DNA of 64,000 bases from an uncultured Collinsella sp. (GCA_900754745.1 CAAEEB010000067.1:1-64000), one strand, 5' to 3'. Shown: positions 32,439 through 42,575, counted from the first letter of the stretch. Translations and numbers: made by a program. Notes: generated by a model not told the origin, from the sequence alone.

Positions 32439-34567
32439 TTGCGGCGTCCGCCTCCGTTGGCGCCCTGACGCCCCTGGGCTGCGCGATTGCGACCGGCAGT
32501 GTTCTGTGCGCGCGACATGCCGCTGTGCCCCTTGCTACCCTTGGGCCCCTTGCCGGCGCCACCGTGCGGCTTGCCGCCCTTCTTGCCGGTTCCATGCCCG
32601 CCGTTGGCAGATGTCTCGCCCGGGCGCGGCGGCACGGGACGAATCAGGCAATGCTTGGTGTAGCCAATCAGATCGCGGCGGCCGGCTTTTTCCAGCGCCT
32701 CGCGCACGAGCTTGTAGTTCTCGGGCTTGCGATACTGGATGAGCGCGCGTTGCATGGCCTTCTCGTGCGGGTCGCGTGCCACATAGATCGGCTGCATGGT
32801 GCGTGGGTCCACGCCGGTGTAGTACATGCAGGTCGACATGGTGGACGGGGTGGGGTAGAAGTCCTGCACCTGCTCGGGCATGTAGCCCATGTCGCGCACG
32901 GCCTCGGCAAGGTCCACAGCTTCCTTCATGGTCGAGCCGGGGTGGCTCGAGATTAGGTATGGCACCACGTACTGCTTGAGTCCGTATTCGCGGTTCAGGC
33001 GTTCAAATTTACGGCAGAACGCGTCGTAGACGGCGCGGCTCGGCTTGCCCATCACGGACAGCACCGCGTCGCTCACGTGCTCGGGCGCTACGCGTAGCTG
33101 GCCCGAGACATGGTGTTCCAGCAGCTCGCGTAAAAACTCGTCCGAGGCATCGGCCATGGTGTAGTCAAAGCGGATGCCGCTGCGGACGAAGACCTTCTTG
33201 ACGCCCGGCAGCTGGCGCAGGTCGCGAAGCAGCTGCGTGTAGCCGCTCTCGTCGACCACCATGTTCTTGCACACGCTCGGCCACAGGCAGCGTTTGTTCT
33301 TGCACACGCCGTGCTTGAGCTGCTTGTCGCAGGCAGGGCGGCTAAAGTTGGCCGTCGGTCCGCCCACGTCGTTGATGTAGCCCTTAAACTCGGGATCGCG
33401 CGTGAGCAGCTCGGCCTCGCGCATGATCGAGTCGTGGCTGCGCATCTGCAGCACGCGGCCCTGGTGGAAGGTGAGCGCACAAAACGAGCACTCGCCAAAA
33501 CAGCCGCGGTTGGAGCTAATGGAAAACTTGATCTCGGCAAAGGCCGGCACGCCGCCCGCCGCGTCGTAATCGGGATGCCAATCGCGTGCGTAGGGGAGCT
33601 CGGCGACCTCGTCCATCTCATCGGTGGTGAGCGTCGCCGACGGCGGGTTTTGCACCACATAGACGCTGTTGGGGTAGGGCTCTACCAGGCGATGGCCGGT
33701 GATAGGGTCCATATTCTGCTGCTGCACGTTAAAGCTGCGTGCGTAGTTGAGCTTGTCGGCGGTAAGGTCGTCCCAGCTGGGCAGCAGGTCGTAGTCGTAT
33801 ACCTCGTCGAGCGAGCCCGTGCGGTAAACGGTGCCGTTGATATAGGTGATCTGATCGACAGGCAGTCCCGCGTCGAGCGCGTCGGCGATCTCGACAATCG
33901 CGTGCTCGCCCATGCCGTAGATGAGGATGTCGGCGCCCGAGTCGAGCAGCACCGAGCGCTTGAGCTTGTCCTGCCAGTAGTCGTAGTGGGCCAGACGGCG
34001 CAGGCTCGCCTCGATGCCGCCGATGATGATAGGAGCGTCCTTGAACGTCTGGCGGATGAGGTTGCCGTAGACCGTGACGGCACGGTTGGGGCGGTGACCC
34101 TCCTCGCCACCGGGGGTATAGGCGTCGGTGTGGCGGCGATGCTTGGTCACCGAATAGTGGTTGACCATGGAGTCCATGTTGCCGGCACTGACGAGAAAGC
34201 CCAGGCGCGGCTCGCCGAGCACGGTGATGCTGGCGGGGTCGGTCCAGTCGGGCTGGCAGATGATGCCAACTTTGTAGCCGTGCGCGTCGAGGACGCGGCT
34301 GATGATAGCCATGCCAAAGCTGGGGTGGTCCACGTAGGCGTCGCCGCAGATGTAGACAAAGTCGCACTGGTCCCAACCGCGTGCATCCATGTCGGCGCGG
34401 CTGACGGGGAGGAACTTGTCGCGGCCCGGACGCCAGGGGCGGGCGGGTGCTGCCGGGGTATGAGTGGCGTGGCCACCCTGGGCCTTGCCGCCACGCTTTT
34501 GCTGCTGGCCGCGCTGGGCATGCTTGCCGTGCTGGTTGTGCTGAGCGTCCTGGGGCTTTTGTGCCAC
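32435..34567 (-). CDS. ygiQ: YgiQ-family radical SAM protein (UPF0313)
   Basis: A GTG start at 34567 is preferred because GGGAGGA lies just upstream; the frame extends further without such a site. The 710-residue protein has an N-terminal cobalamin-binding-like region (FGMAIISRVLDAHGYKVGII) and the radical SAM cluster motif in GCFGECSFCALTFHQ (CxxxCxxC). A family-typical C-terminal core follows, with HCLIRPVPP. Gln/Lys/Gly/His-rich low-complexity segments cap both ends. The reaction is not established for the family. The four-base overlap with the CPBP stop means transcripts converge. Confidence 0.9.
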   Translation of the reverse strand: MAQKPQDAQHNQHGKHAQRGQQQKRGGKAQGGHATHTPAAPARPWRPGRDKFLPVSRADMDARGWDQCDFVYICGDAYVDHPSFGMAIISRVLDAHGYKVGIICQPDWTDPASITVLGEPRLGFLVSAGNMDSMVNHYSVTKHRRHTDAYTPGGEEGHRPNRAVTVYGNLIRQTFKDAPIIIGGIEASLRRLAHYDYWQDKLKRSVLLDSGADILIYGMGEHAIVEIADALDAGLPVDQITYINGTVYRTGSLDEVYDYDLLPSWDDLTADKLNYARSFNVQQQNMDPITGHRLVEPYPNSVYVVQNPPSATLTTDEMDEVAELPYARDWHPDYDAAGGVPAFAEIKFSISSNRGCFGECSFCALTFHQGRVLQMRSHDSIMREAELLTRDPEFKGYINDVGGPTANFSRPACDKQLKHGVCKNKRCLWPSVCKNMVVDESGYTQLLRDLRQLPGVKKVFVRSGIRFDYTMADASDEFLRELLEHHVSGQLRVAPEHVSDAVLSVMGKPSRAVYDAFCRKFERLNREYGLKQYVVPYLISSHPGSTMKEAVDLAEAVRDMGYMPEQVQDFYPTPSTMSTCMYYTGVDPRTMQPIYVARDPHEKAMQRALIQYRKPENYKLVREALEKAGRRDLIGYTKHCLIRPVPPRPGETSANGGHGTGKKGGKPHGGAGKGPKGSKGHSGMSRAQNTAGRNRAAQGRQGANGGGRRN

Positions 34568-34817
34568 GATTCCTCCCGTTGTTAGTATGCTGCACGTAAT
34601 TGTAACCAGTCTTTTTGGGACGGGGCTAAAAAGACTGGTGGAGTACACGAGGCGTCGGGCGTCGGCGCCGAGCCCGCCGTTTGTTTCCAGACTGTGTATC
34701 TGCGCGCTGGGGAAGCCGTCTCGCGCGCACGCCATGTTGTCAATGGGTTACAGTATGAACGGCGGCTATGTTTCCGCCAACGCACGAGAGAGTCGTCAAC
34801 AAGGAGGATGCACGACG

Positions 34818-35534
34818 ATGCAGCGTGCCAAACAGATATCGGAGTCTATTGAGCTGGGCATCATCTTGGCGCTCGCCGGTGGCTTTATGGACGTGTATTC
34901 GTACATTGGGCGCGACCATGTTTTCGCCAACGCGCAGACAGGCAACATCCTGCTCGTGGGCGTGAGCATCTCGGAGGGCAACTGGGCACTTGCGGGGCGC
35001 TACTTCTTTCCTGTGGTGTCGTTTGCCGTGGGTATTATGCTTGCCGATCTGGTACACGAGCGGTTTGGCAGCGTGATCCACTGGCGTCAGGTGACGGTGT
35101 TCTTTGAAGCCGTCATCTTGCTGGGCGTGAGCTTTATCCCCGGTGGCGGTTACAACCTGCTCGCCAACTGCCTCACCTCTTTTGCCTGCGGCATGCAAGT
35201 CGAGAGCTTCCGCAAGATCCACGGTCACGGCATCGCTACGACCATGTGCATCGGCAACTTGCGCAACGCGCTGCAAAACGTGGACGATTACATCATCACC
35301 CACAGGCGCGGCTTTTTGGAAAACGGCCTGCTGTACTTTGGCGTGATCTTTACCTTTGTGTTTGGCGCCGTGCTGGGCAACTGGTGTATTGAGCGCATGG
35401 GGCTGCACGCCATCGTCGTGGCGAGTTTGCTGCTGTTTGTCGCGTTTGCCATCATGTTCATCGACCGCGAGCGCGACTTGCGCTTACGCTGGAAGGTTGC
35501 GGCCGAGGCTTGGAAAGAGGGCTGCCGAAAGTAA
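34818..35534 (+). CDS. YoaK family (DUF1275) membrane protein
   Basis: Start ATG 34818 follows AAGGAGGATGCACGACG; 238 residues. The N-terminal GGFMDVYSYIGRDHVFANAQTGN motif region and six hydrophobic helices match DUF1275. GMQVESFRK and MCIGNLRNA in the middle are also typical. The function is unknown; it is a predicted small transporter-like membrane protein. The 250 bases before it, shared with the divergent YgiQ gene, show no further gene. Confidence 0.85.
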   Translation: MQRAKQISESIELGIILALAGGFMDVYSYIGRDHVFANAQTGNILLVGVSISEGNWALAGRYFFPVVSFAVGIMLADLVHERFGSVIHWRQVTVFFEAVILLGVSFIPGGGYNLLANCLTSFACGMQVESFRKIHGHGIATTMCIGNLRNALQNVDDYIITHRRGFLENGLLYFGVIFTFVFGAVLGNWCIERMGLHAIVVASLLLFVAFAIMFIDRERDLRLRWKVAAEAWKEGCRK

Positions 35535-35537
35535 CCG

Positions 35538-35577
35538 ATTGCGGCAAAGGGGCTGTCCCTTTGCCGCAATATTTTTC
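35538..35577 (+). terminator. Terminator after YoaK-like gene
   Basis: ATTGCGGCAAAGGG and CCCTTTGCCGCAAT form a 14-bp stem around a short loop, followed by ATTTTT. Confidence 0.88.
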
Positions 35578-35585
35578 ATCATCTG

Positions 35586-35640
35586 TTGAAACGCTTTAAC
35601 ACTTTTGACGTTCTCACGCGTTTTTTGTTTCAAAAGCGTT
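35586..35640. promoter_or_regulatory. Inverted repeat upstream of fucO
   Basis: AACGCTTT (35589-35596) and AAAGCGTT (35633-35640) are inverted copies about 44 bases apart, with TTGACG between them. TTGAAACGCTTTAAC resembles LacI/GalR-family operators. A two-site operator with looping is possible; the regulator is not in the window. Confidence 0.4.
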
Positions 35641-35699
35641 AGGATGGGACTTATAGCGCGGGGCGTAATGGATGCCCCGCACACGATGGGAGGCTATCA

Positions 35700-36866
35700 A
35701 TGGCTAATCGTTTCGTTCTCAATACCATCTCTTATCATGGTTCCGGCGCCATCAAGGAGATCCCCGGCGAGCTCCAGCGTCGCGGCTACAAGAAGATCTT
35801 CGTCTGCTCCGACCCCGATCTGGTCAAGTTTGGCGTTACCGCTAAGGTGACCGACGAGCTCGACGCCGCCGGCATCGCATGGAGCCTCTACTCCGAGATC
35901 AAGCCCAACCCCACCATCCAGAACGTCAAGGACGGCGTCGAGGCCTTCAAGGCCGCCGAGGCTGACGCTATCGTGACCATCGGCGGCGGCTCCTCCATGG
36001 ACACCGCTAAGGCCATCGGCATCATCATCAACAACCCCGAGTTTGCCGATGTCCGCAGCCTCGAGGGCGTTGCTCCGACTAAGAACCACGCCGTGTTCAC
36101 CATCGCTGTGCCGACGACCGCCGGTACCGCTGCTGAGGTGACCATCAACTACGTCATCACCGACCCCGAGAAGGTCCGCAAGTTCGTGTGCGTCGACACC
36201 AACGATGCCCCCGAGGTTGCTGTCGTCGATCCCGACATGATGGCTTCCATGCCCGCCGGCCTGACCGCTTCCACTGGCATGGACGCACTGACCCACGCCA
36301 TCGAGGGCTACACCACCAAGGGCGCTTGGGAGCTCTCCGACATGTTCCACTTTGAGGCTATCAAGCTGATCAGCGAGAACCTGCGCGACTCCGTTGCCGA
36401 GGCCAAGTCCGGCAAGCCCGGCTCCGGCCGCGAGGGCATGGCTCTTGGCCAGTATGTCGCTGGCATGGGCTTCTCCAATGTCGGCCTGGGCATCGACCAC
36501 GCCATGGCTCACACCCTGTCCGCTCACTACGACACCCCGCACGGCGTCGCCTGCGCCATGCTGCTGCCGATCGCCATGGAGTTCAACAAGCCGGTTTGCG
36601 CCGAGCGCCTGGCCAAGGTCGCCGTCGCCATGGGCGTTGACACCACGGGCATGAGCACCGACGAGGCCGCCGATGCTGCCATCGCCGCCGTCAAGCAGCT
36701 TTCCGCCGACGTGAACATCCCGCACGTCTGCGAGGCCATGAAGGCTGACGAAATCGAGGTCCTGGCCAAGGACGCCATGGCCGACGCCTGCTTCCCGGGC
36801 AACCCGCGCGAGGCGACGCTCGACGACGTCATCGAGCTCTTCAAGAAGATCTGCCCGGCTGCCTAA
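35700..36866 (+). CDS. fucO: Lactaldehyde reductase / iron-containing alcohol dehydrogenase
   Basis: The 388-residue group III Fe-dependent alcohol dehydrogenase closely resembles E. coli FucO. Shared blocks include NNPEFADVRSLEG, PTTAGTAAEVTINYVITD and ALGQYVAGMGFSNVGLG. The nucleotide motif GGGSSMDTAKA and metal ligands in MDALTHAIEG, DHAMAHTL and TPHG are present. FucO reduces L-lactaldehyde to 1,2-propanediol with NADH during fucose or rhamnose fermentation. No fucose genes are adjacent, so a role in another aldehyde reduction is possible. ATGGGAGGCTATCA supplies the ribosome site. The gene is monocistronic. Confidence 0.9.
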   Translation: MANRFVLNTISYHGSGAIKEIPGELQRRGYKKIFVCSDPDLVKFGVTAKVTDELDAAGIAWSLYSEIKPNPTIQNVKDGVEAFKAAEADAIVTIGGGSSMDTAKAIGIIINNPEFADVRSLEGVAPTKNHAVFTIAVPTTAGTAAEVTINYVITDPEKVRKFVCVDTNDAPEVAVVDPDMMASMPAGLTASTGMDALTHAIEGYTTKGAWELSDMFHFEAIKLISENLRDSVAEAKSGKPGSGREGMALGQYVAGMGFSNVGLGIDHAMAHTLSAHYDTPHGVACAMLLPIAMEFNKPVCAERLAKVAVAMGVDTTGMSTDEAADAAIAAVKQLSADVNIPHVCEAMKADEIEVLAKDAMADACFPGNPREATLDDVIELFKKICPAA

Positions 36867-36877
36867 CTTGGTTCGGC

Positions 36878-37000
36878 GGGCCCCTGCCCGTTAGCCCCAC
36901 AATCGTCCTCGGACATGTCGGAAGCCCCCGCTGCGCACTTCGTGCGGCGGGGGCTTCCTCCGTCCTGCGGAAAGATTGTGGGGCTAACGGGCAGGGGCCC
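36878..37000. repeat. Large nested palindrome downstream of fucO (family G)
   Basis: Perfect 27-base arms (36878-36904 and 36974-37000, beginning GGGCCCCTGCCCGTTAGCCC) enclose a second perfect hairpin, GAAGCCCCCGC / GCGGGGGCTTC (36921-36931, 36947-36957), which itself contains CGCAC/GTGCG. The inner hairpin is followed by TTCCTCC and may terminate fucO. The outer arms are not needed for termination and suggest a mobile or structural repeat. Confidence 0.8.
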
Positions 37001-37123
37001 GACGGCTCGTTATCGTGGCGGGCGCAGTTCTGAAGAGCTCGATGGGTCATCTCGCTAGGTAAAAAGATGGTTCGCGGTGGTATCGTTGCTGTGGGTTTAA
37101 TTCGATATGAAAGGGTGACTTTG

Positions 37124-38152
37124 GTGTCCAAGATGGATTCTACGCTCTCCTATATTACTGACCAGTTGAAGGCGCTGACTTCTATTGCTTCGCCTACAGG
37201 CTATACCCGTGCGGCGACTGATTATCTGATGGAGACGTTGCGCGATATGGGCTTTGGGCCCGAGCGCTCCAATAAGGGCAATGTGCTCGTTGGGCTTGGT
37301 GGTGAGGGTGAGCCGCTCGTGTTGGCGAGCCATGTCGATACCCTGGGCGCCATGGTGCGCTCCATTAAGGACAATGGCCGCCTGCGTCCCACGACGCTTG
37401 GTGGACACCAGTGGTCTACGGCCGATGGCGAGAACTGCACCGTCTACACGCGTGACGGCAATGTGTACACGGGTGTGGTCCTCAATACCGAGCCTTCGGC
37501 GCACGTGGCCGATGAGCCGGTCAAAACCATCGAGAAGAACATGGAGATCTTGCTCGACGAGAACGTCGACAGCAAGGACGATGTGCTCGAGCTGGGTATT
37601 CAGACCGGCGACATCATCGCTATGGATCCGCGCACCACGGTGACGGAGAGCGGATACATTAAGAGCCGCTTCCTGGACGACAAGCTGTCCGCGTCGATTC
37701 TGCTGGGTCTGGCCCGCGCCGTTGCTGACGGCGAGGTGTCGCTTTCGCGCAAGGTGTCGCTGCTCTTTACGGTGTACGAGGAGGTCGGTCACGGCGGCGC
37801 CTTTGTGCCGGCCGACACGCGCGAGATGATCAGCGTGGACATGGGCTGCGTGGGCGACGACCTGGGCTGCACCGAGCGCATGGTTTCGATTTGCGCCAAG
37901 GATTCGGGCGGTCCGTACAACTACGACCTGGTAACCACGCTGTCCAACATCGCGCGCGAGCTGGAGCTCGATTACGCCATCGATGTGTACCCGCACTATG
38001 GCTCCGACGTCGAGGCCACGCTCTCGGCCGGCTACGACATTAGCCATGGTCTGATCGGCCCCGGCGTGTACGCGAGCCACAACTACGAGCGCAGCCACAT
38101 CGACGGCGTGCGCAACACCTACGAGCTGGTTCGCGCCTACGTTCAGCGCTAG
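37124..38152 (+). CDS. M42-family metallopeptidase (glutamyl aminopeptidase-like)
   Basis: GTG 37124 has AAAGGGTG upstream; ATG 37133 is the alternative. The 342-residue protein has the dinuclear zinc M42 motifs: ASHVDTLGAMV, FLDDKLSA, YEEVGHGG (catalytic EE) and SVDMGC, with a final HNYERSHI histidine. Such enzymes are cytosolic oligomeric aminopeptidases that trim peptides. It is monocistronic, between palindrome G and a terminator. Confidence 0.9.
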   Translation: MSKMDSTLSYITDQLKALTSIASPTGYTRAATDYLMETLRDMGFGPERSNKGNVLVGLGGEGEPLVLASHVDTLGAMVRSIKDNGRLRPTTLGGHQWSTADGENCTVYTRDGNVYTGVVLNTEPSAHVADEPVKTIEKNMEILLDENVDSKDDVLELGIQTGDIIAMDPRTTVTESGYIKSRFLDDKLSASILLGLARAVADGEVSLSRKVSLLFTVYEEVGHGGAFVPADTREMISVDMGCVGDDLGCTERMVSICAKDSGGPYNYDLVTTLSNIARELELDYAIDVYPHYGSDVEATLSAGYDISHGLIGPGVYASHNYERSHIDGVRNTYELVRAYVQR

Positions 38153-38184
38153 GGGAGTAGCTTGCGACTCGGCTGACCAATCGC

Positions 38185-38213
38185 TAAGGCCCGATTTCTC
38201 GGGCCTTTTTTCG
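38185..38213 (+). terminator. Terminator of M42 peptidase gene
   Basis: AAGGCCCGA and TCGGGCCTT form a compact stem followed by TTTTTCG. Confidence 0.9.
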
Positions 38214-38220
38214 CTTTGGG

Positions 38221-38264
38221 TTGTTTAGTATTATGATGCATGTAATCTATTAACTAAACGTTTA
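38221..38264 (+). promoter_or_regulatory. Promoter/operator of HTH-HipA gene
   Basis: TTGTTT (38221-38226) and TAATCT (38243-38248) are 16 bases apart in a markedly AT-rich stretch. Inverted half-sites GTTTAGT (38223-38229) and ACTAAAC (38253-38259) flank the -10 element, and TAAACGTTTA is a perfect palindrome just after. This fits autoregulation by the HTH domain of the encoded protein. Confidence 0.5.
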
Positions 38265-38290
38265 AATTACTTAACGAGGTGATGCGGTGT

Positions 38291-39664
38291 ATGGATACGT
38301 CTGAGTACTTGTCTATGGGTGATGCTGCCCGCCTGCTGGGCGTTACGAAAGCCCGCATATCTCAACTTGCCGCATCGGGAACGCTCGCGTGCGATATTGT
38401 GGGCGGACGGAAGATGGTCGAGTACAATTCCGCGGTCGCTTATCAAAAGGTCCGCAAACGTGGACGCCGTCCTGCGGCCGATGTGGGGCGCAAGTTTACG
38501 CTGATGTCCGCCGATTACGAGGTTGCGCGTGTCTCATTTGATCCGACGCGTGAGTTTCCCTTCGAAATCGCCGAGGTACTCGATGCGCAGAGGATGCCGT
38601 TTGGCACGTGCTCGAGCTCTTCTCCTACGGTGAATAAACGGGAGCTCAACGTGTGGTGGAGCCATCGGTCGGTGCCCGATGTTCGCCCTGGGCTTATTTC
38701 GCGCTACCGCGAGCTGGGGATTGCTAACGGCGTTGAGGTTCCGGTTCGGTGCCTGGGCCTATCACTTTCGGATTGTTATTGGCTGCGGCCGGCAGAATGC
38801 GACGGGTTCGAATGGCGAAACCTCAATTACTTCGAGAACGATTTTGAGCGATCGGCGTCCGAAGAGCGTTCGGGTTGGCTGGAAGGCATCGGTCTTAAAA
38901 ATCCCGACAACACATCCGAGGGCGAGCTTCCTAAATCGTGGATGATTCGCAACGGTGTTCGCGTTCTGGTCAAGGGGTGCGGCATGGACGACCAACGGCC
39001 CTTTAACGAGGCGGTTGCAACGGCCCTGCATCGTCGCTTGCTGTCGGAGGGCGAGTTTGTTCCTTATACGGTTGAGCGGTTGTTCGATGGCCCTGTGTGT
39101 CTGTGCGACGACTTTCTTGACGGCCGCGAGGAATACGTTCCGGCTGTTTCCGTTAAGGGCGCACTTGGTAGCCAGCGGGGAAACTCGACGTACGACCGGT
39201 ACTGCCGCTTCCTTGGTAAGCATGGAGCAGACGAGGCTGCCGTGAGAAGGTCTATGTCGCAGATGATTGTCTGCGATGCCCTTTTGGCCAACAGCGACCG
39301 CCATTGGCGAAACTTCGGCATCATCCGCAATGTCGACACCCTGGAGATAAGGCCTGCCCCGCTGTTCGATAGCGGCAACTGCCTGTGGTACAACGTATCA
39401 ACTGCCGTGCTCGCAGCTGGGGAGTTTGGGTTTTCCGCTAAGCCGTTTGGGCCCGACCCTTCCGTCCAGCTGGCGCTTGCGGACTCGGTCGATTGGTTCG
39501 ATCCATCGCGGCTCAACGGATTTGTTGATGAGGCGATCGAGATTCTTTCGCAGAGCGAATGGGCGACGGCGGAGGGTCGACTCGAGGCCATTTGCCGCGG
39601 CCTCGAGCGTCGCGTAATCGAGGTTAGTGCCGCTGTTGAGGTGCTTCGACACGTGCAGCGATAA
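38291..39664 (+). CDS. HTH domain fused to HipA-like kinase
   Basis: ATG 38291 has GAGGTG nine bases upstream; 457 residues. Residues 1-55 form a MerR/excisionase-like helix-turn-helix (YLSMGDAARLLGVTKARISQLAASG). A linker with KRGRRP follows. Residues about 220-450 look like a HipA C-terminal kinase: VRVLVKGC as the ATP-lysine strand, FNEAVATALHRRL, CDALLANSDRHWRNFG (catalytic D and N) and PLFDSGN (metal Asp). HipA toxins normally sit beside a separate HipB antitoxin; here the DNA-binding part is on the same chain and no HipB gene is nearby. Kinase target unknown. Confidence 0.75.
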   Translation: MDTSEYLSMGDAARLLGVTKARISQLAASGTLACDIVGGRKMVEYNSAVAYQKVRKRGRRPAADVGRKFTLMSADYEVARVSFDPTREFPFEIAEVLDAQRMPFGTCSSSSPTVNKRELNVWWSHRSVPDVRPGLISRYRELGIANGVEVPVRCLGLSLSDCYWLRPAECDGFEWRNLNYFENDFERSASEERSGWLEGIGLKNPDNTSEGELPKSWMIRNGVRVLVKGCGMDDQRPFNEAVATALHRRLLSEGEFVPYTVERLFDGPVCLCDDFLDGREEYVPAVSVKGALGSQRGNSTYDRYCRFLGKHGADEAAVRRSMSQMIVCDALLANSDRHWRNFGIIRNVDTLEIRPAPLFDSGNCLWYNVSTAVLAAGEFGFSAKPFGPDPSVQLALADSVDWFDPSRLNGFVDEAIEILSQSEWATAEGRLEAICRGLERRVIEVSAAVEVLRHVQR

Positions 39665-39672
39665 ACCTGCGG

Positions 39673-40773
39673 CTACTTAAGTGCGCCGGTCACCGTGCCG
39701 CCGCCCAGGACGATATCGCCGCGGTAGACTACAACGGCTTGGCCGGGGGCGATGGCTCGTTGCGGCTCGTCAAAAGTTAGCAGCATTTGCCCGTCTTCAT
39801 CACGCGTAAGGGTCGCTGCCTGGTCTTTCTGACGGTAGCGGTACTTGGCGCCCACGCGAATGCCGCCGGTGTCCAGCTCGGCCTCCATGCGCGCGTCCGG
39901 AGCGCTCCAGATCCAGTCGTTTGCCGTGAGCGCTGTGGCCGCCAGGTCCTCGGCCTCGCCCAAATACACGGTGTTGTTGGCGGCGTCGACGCCCGTCACA
40001 TACACGGGATGCGCCATCGCGACGCCCAGGCCCTTGCGCTGGCCGATGGTGTAGCGCAGCGCGCCGTTGTGGCGCCCGACCACGCTGCCGTCGCGCCACA
40101 CAATGTCGCCCGGTGCAGCGGGATGTCCGCAGCGGCGCTCGATATAGCCCGCGTAGTCACCGTCTGGAATAAAGCAGATGTCCTCGCTTTCGGCCTTCTG
40201 AGCGTTGGTAAAGCCCTGCTCGGCGGCAATGCGGCGCACATCGCGCTCTTTGTCTAGGCCTGCCAGCGGAAAGATCGTGTGCGCCAGGCGCTCCTGCGTA
40301 AGCGAATACAAAAAGTAGCTTTGGTCCTTTTTGGGATCTTCGCCGCGATGTAGCTGCCAGGTGCCATCTGCCGCCTGGCTTGTTTTGGCGTAATGTCCCG
40401 TTGCAATGTAGTCGCAGCCCATGTCCAGCGCCGCATCGAGCAGCGCGCCAAACTTAATGTGGCGGTTGCAGATAATGCACGGATTGGGCGTCAGCCCCTC
40501 CTGGTAGGCGTTCACAAAGCGCTCGATAACGTTGCGGTCGAACGTCTGCTGCAGGTCGAGCACATGGTGGGGTATCCCCAGGCGCTCGGCGACGGCCTTT
40601 GCATCGGCGATGTCGCGGTCGACCTTACTCATGCCCGTGGCGGGGTCGGGTGCGGGGCAGGTGAGGCGCATGGTGGCGCCGACGCATTCGTAGCCCTGGC
40701 TTTTGAGCAGGTACGCGGTCACGCTGGAATCGACGCCGCCGCTCATGGCGACGAGCACGCGCTTGTTGTGCAT
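39673..40773 (-). CDS. mnmA: tRNA-specific 2-thiouridylase
   Basis: The 366-residue enzyme has the PP-loop SGGVDSS at 11-17, the catalytic cysteine in NPCIICN (about residue 102) and a second cysteine in [11 protein letters not shown]. MnmA adenylates U34 of Lys, Glu and Gln tRNAs and inserts sulfur passed from a cysteine desulfurase. The cysteine synthase gene lies upstream on the same strand, separated by a terminator, so sulfur supply and use are neighbours. Length and motifs are typical. Confidence 0.95.
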   Translation of the reverse strand: MHNKRVLVAMSGGVDSSVTAYLLKSQGYECVGATMRLTCPAPDPATGMSKVDRDIADAKAVAERLGIPHHVLDLQQTFDRNVIERFVNAYQEGLTPNPCIICNRHIKFGALLDAALDMGCDYIATGHYAKTSQAADGTWQLHRGEDPKKDQSYFLYSLTQERLAHTIFPLAGLDKERDVRRIAAEQGFTNAQKAESEDICFIPDGDYAGYIERRCGHPAAPGDIVWRDGSVVGRHNGALRYTIGQRKGLGVAMAHPVYVTGVDAANNTVYLGEAEDLAATALTANDWIWSAPDARMEAELDTGGIRVGAKYRYRQKDQAATLTRDEDGQMLLTFDEPQRAIAPGQAVVVYRGDIVLGGGTVTGALK

Positions 40774-40802
40774 GGGGAGGTTCTCCTTGGTGGCATGTGG
40801 CC

Positions 40803-40840
40803 AAAAAAGAAAAGCGGCGCGGGAGGCTGGTTCCGCGCCG
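40803..40840 (-). terminator. Terminator of cysK
   Basis: On the minus strand GCGGCGCGG and CCGCGCCGC pair and are followed by TTTTCTTTTTT. It separates cysK from mnmA. TACAAT just upstream of it (minus strand, about 40850) could be a -10 for mnmA, in which case the hairpin is in the mnmA leader. Confidence 0.8.
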
Positions 40841-40954
40841 CAGACATTGTAGCAAGTTCGGACGTCTCGTGGGACACCCTAACGAGATGAGCCCAGGCTG
40901 CCAGAAGAGAGGGGAGACCGGCGTGCCTTGGACTCGTTCTAAGAACGAGAAGCT

Positions 40955-41893
<939 letters not shown>

Positions 41894-41965
41894 GGTGAAC
41901 CTCCAAAGTGTTCAAGTTGCTGGTTGCCGTGTGGTTTTACGGCGTGTCTAACAGCTAAACCCATA

Positions 41966-41978
41966 AACCTTATAGGTT
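41966..41978. promoter_or_regulatory. Rrf2-type operator candidate in the cysK/rrf2 gap
   Basis: AACCTTATAGGTT is a near-perfect palindrome (AACCT/AGGTT around TAT) 73 bases upstream of cysK and facing the divergent regulator gene. Its position suggests a binding site for the Rrf2 protein. Confidence 0.45.
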
Positions 41979-42082
41979 GTTCGTTTGGCTGTTGGCAAGC
42001 ATAGTAGACACTAAAGCCTAGTAATGCAATAGGAAATAGAAGATTATTACAAGCTGATTAACCATCTTGACCGGAACGGGTA

Positions 42083-42110
42083 TTTTCAAACCCAATTTTT
42101 CGGCTAGAAT
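42083..42110 (+). promoter_or_regulatory. Promoter of the Rrf2-family gene
   Basis: TTTTCA (42083-42088) and TAGAAT (42105-42110) are 16 bases apart, about 37 bases before the start codon. Confidence 0.45.
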
Positions 42111-42146
42111 TTCAACGGACTAAAAGACCGAAAGGCAGCACTATAT

Positions 42147-42575
42147 ATGTTGGTTTCCACTAAGGGCAGGTACGCCCTGCGCGTTATGGTTGACCTGGCC
42201 GAGCACCAGGCGGCCGGTCGCATCCCGCTCAAAGAGATCGCGGCGCGACAGGGGATTTCCGAGAAATATCTCGAGAACATCTTGGCGACGCTCGTGCGCG
42301 CCAACATGCTTTCTGGCATGCGTGGCAAGGGCGGCGGCTACGTGCTCACGCGCCCGCCCGAGCAGTACACGGTGGGCGAGATCTTGCGCCTGACCGAGGG
42401 CAGTCTGGCACCGGTCGCCTGCCTGGATGGCGACTGCAAGGGCTGCTCGCGATCTGATGAGTGCCCCACGCTCGACGTGTGGAAAAACCTGGACAAGCTC
42501 ATCAACGATTACCTCGACGGTGTGACGCTCGATCAACTTGTCGCTCCCAACCATGGCTACGACTACGTCATCTAA
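42147..42575 (+). CDS. Rrf2-family transcriptional regulator (IscR/CymR-like)
   Basis: The 142-residue protein has the Rrf2 winged helix (STKGRYALRVMVDLA, GISEKYLENILATL, GKGGGYVLTRPP). A cysteine cluster, CLDGDCKGCSRSDEC, lies in the dimerisation helix region, where IscR and NsrR bind a [2Fe-2S] or [4Fe-4S] cluster. CymR-type cysteine regulators usually lack these, so cluster sensing is likely. Divergence from cysK suggests control of cysteine synthesis according to Fe-S or cysteine state. Confidence 0.88.
   Translation: MLVSTKGRYALRVMVDLAEHQAAGRIPLKEIAARQGISEKYLENILATLVRANMLSGMRGKGGGYVLTRPPEQYTVGEILRLTEGSLAPVACLDGDCKGCSRSDECPTLDVWKNLDKLINDYLDGVTLDQLVAPNHGYDYVI

Noticed and set aside
40840-40890. 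T-box riboswitch before mnmA (GGGTGTCCCACGAG on the minus strand)
   Set aside because: The conserved T-box sequence and the specifier/antiterminator layout are missing; only a short TCTCGT/ACGAGA hairpin is present.
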